Assembly: GCA_018818365.1 (NCBI GenBank)
Contig: JAHISH010000130.1
Coordinates: forward strand, 1-15,137
DNA: 15,137 nucleotides
Direction: 5' to 3'
Origin: Candidatus Omnitrophota bacterium
GTDB taxonomy: Bacteria; Omnitrophota; Gorgyraeia; Gygaellales; Profunditerraquicolaceae
More model-generated notes on the stretch are below. The model was not told the origin of the DNA and made no database searches. It was given only the letters and a program-made list of their open reading frames with translations. The stretch itself is not shown here. Positions within the stretch are counted from its first letter, which is position 1.

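Noticed and set aside
12790..13131. 113-codon plus-strand frame in another phase, with similar ones at 2069-2260, 6490-6717 and 10352-10594
   Set aside because: They overlap the PutA tail, the alpha subunit, the HxH module and the proline dehydrogenase in the main frame. No domain or ribosome binding site supports them.
3..15137. Stop-codon reassignment as the cause of the very long frame
   Set aside because: None of TAA, TAG or TGA occurs in the frame, so no reassigned codon is being read through.

Overview
The window is one uninterrupted plus-strand reading frame. Frame 3 (codons starting at every multiple of 3, first base 3) reads to the last base without a TAA, TAG or TGA: 5,045 sense codons, open at both ends. 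Neither the start nor the stop of the gene is here. No second gene, RNA gene, promoter, terminator or intergenic stretch was found. Throughout, 'residue n' means the codon beginning at base 3n.

The frame is a chain of unrelated modules. In order: a TPR-like helical piece (3-545); an unrecognised piece (546-1274); a fused 2-oxoacid:ferredoxin oxidoreductase in the order beta-alpha-gamma (about 1392-3680); a piece ending in seven degenerate ~65-residue helix-turn-helix-like repeats (4110-5459); a weak methyltransferase-like fold (5559-6029); a JAMM-like HxH...SxxD domain (6030-6809); a membrane-anchored HExxH metallopeptidase-like module (6810-8477); an unrecognised module (8553-9185); a complete bifunctional proline utilisation enzyme, PutA (9267-12869); an unrecognised module (12954-13877); a multi-span membrane module (13947-14810); and the start of another module.

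Nearly all junctions carry short coding cassettes built on the tripeptide Ser-Ser-Pro. Cassette A (five copies, 84-99 nt) begins with SSPV/IxTPD, has a TPD...LE(G/S)V core and ends in another SSP. Cassette B (three copies) encodes SSPxQEENRNVP. Two simpler linkers, a REP-like hairpin (474-506) and a 28-nt-spaced repeat (9213-9249) also lie in the frame. Lengths are multiples of three and phase is kept. They look like frame-compatible palindromic or REP-type inserts spread through a giant gene, and they may also serve as linkers or processing sites.

The organism is probably an uncultivated anaerobic or facultative Gram-negative-type bacterium. Giant ORFs are known from Omnitrophota (Ca. Omnitrophica), my best guess; that rests on architecture and general knowledge only. 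Functionally, one chain joins ThDP/4Fe-4S enzymology, FAD/NAD proline catabolism, putative DNA-binding repeats, two putative zinc-peptidase sites and several membrane segments. A polyprotein cut at the SSP linkers, possibly by its own peptidase modules, is an attractive but unproven reading.
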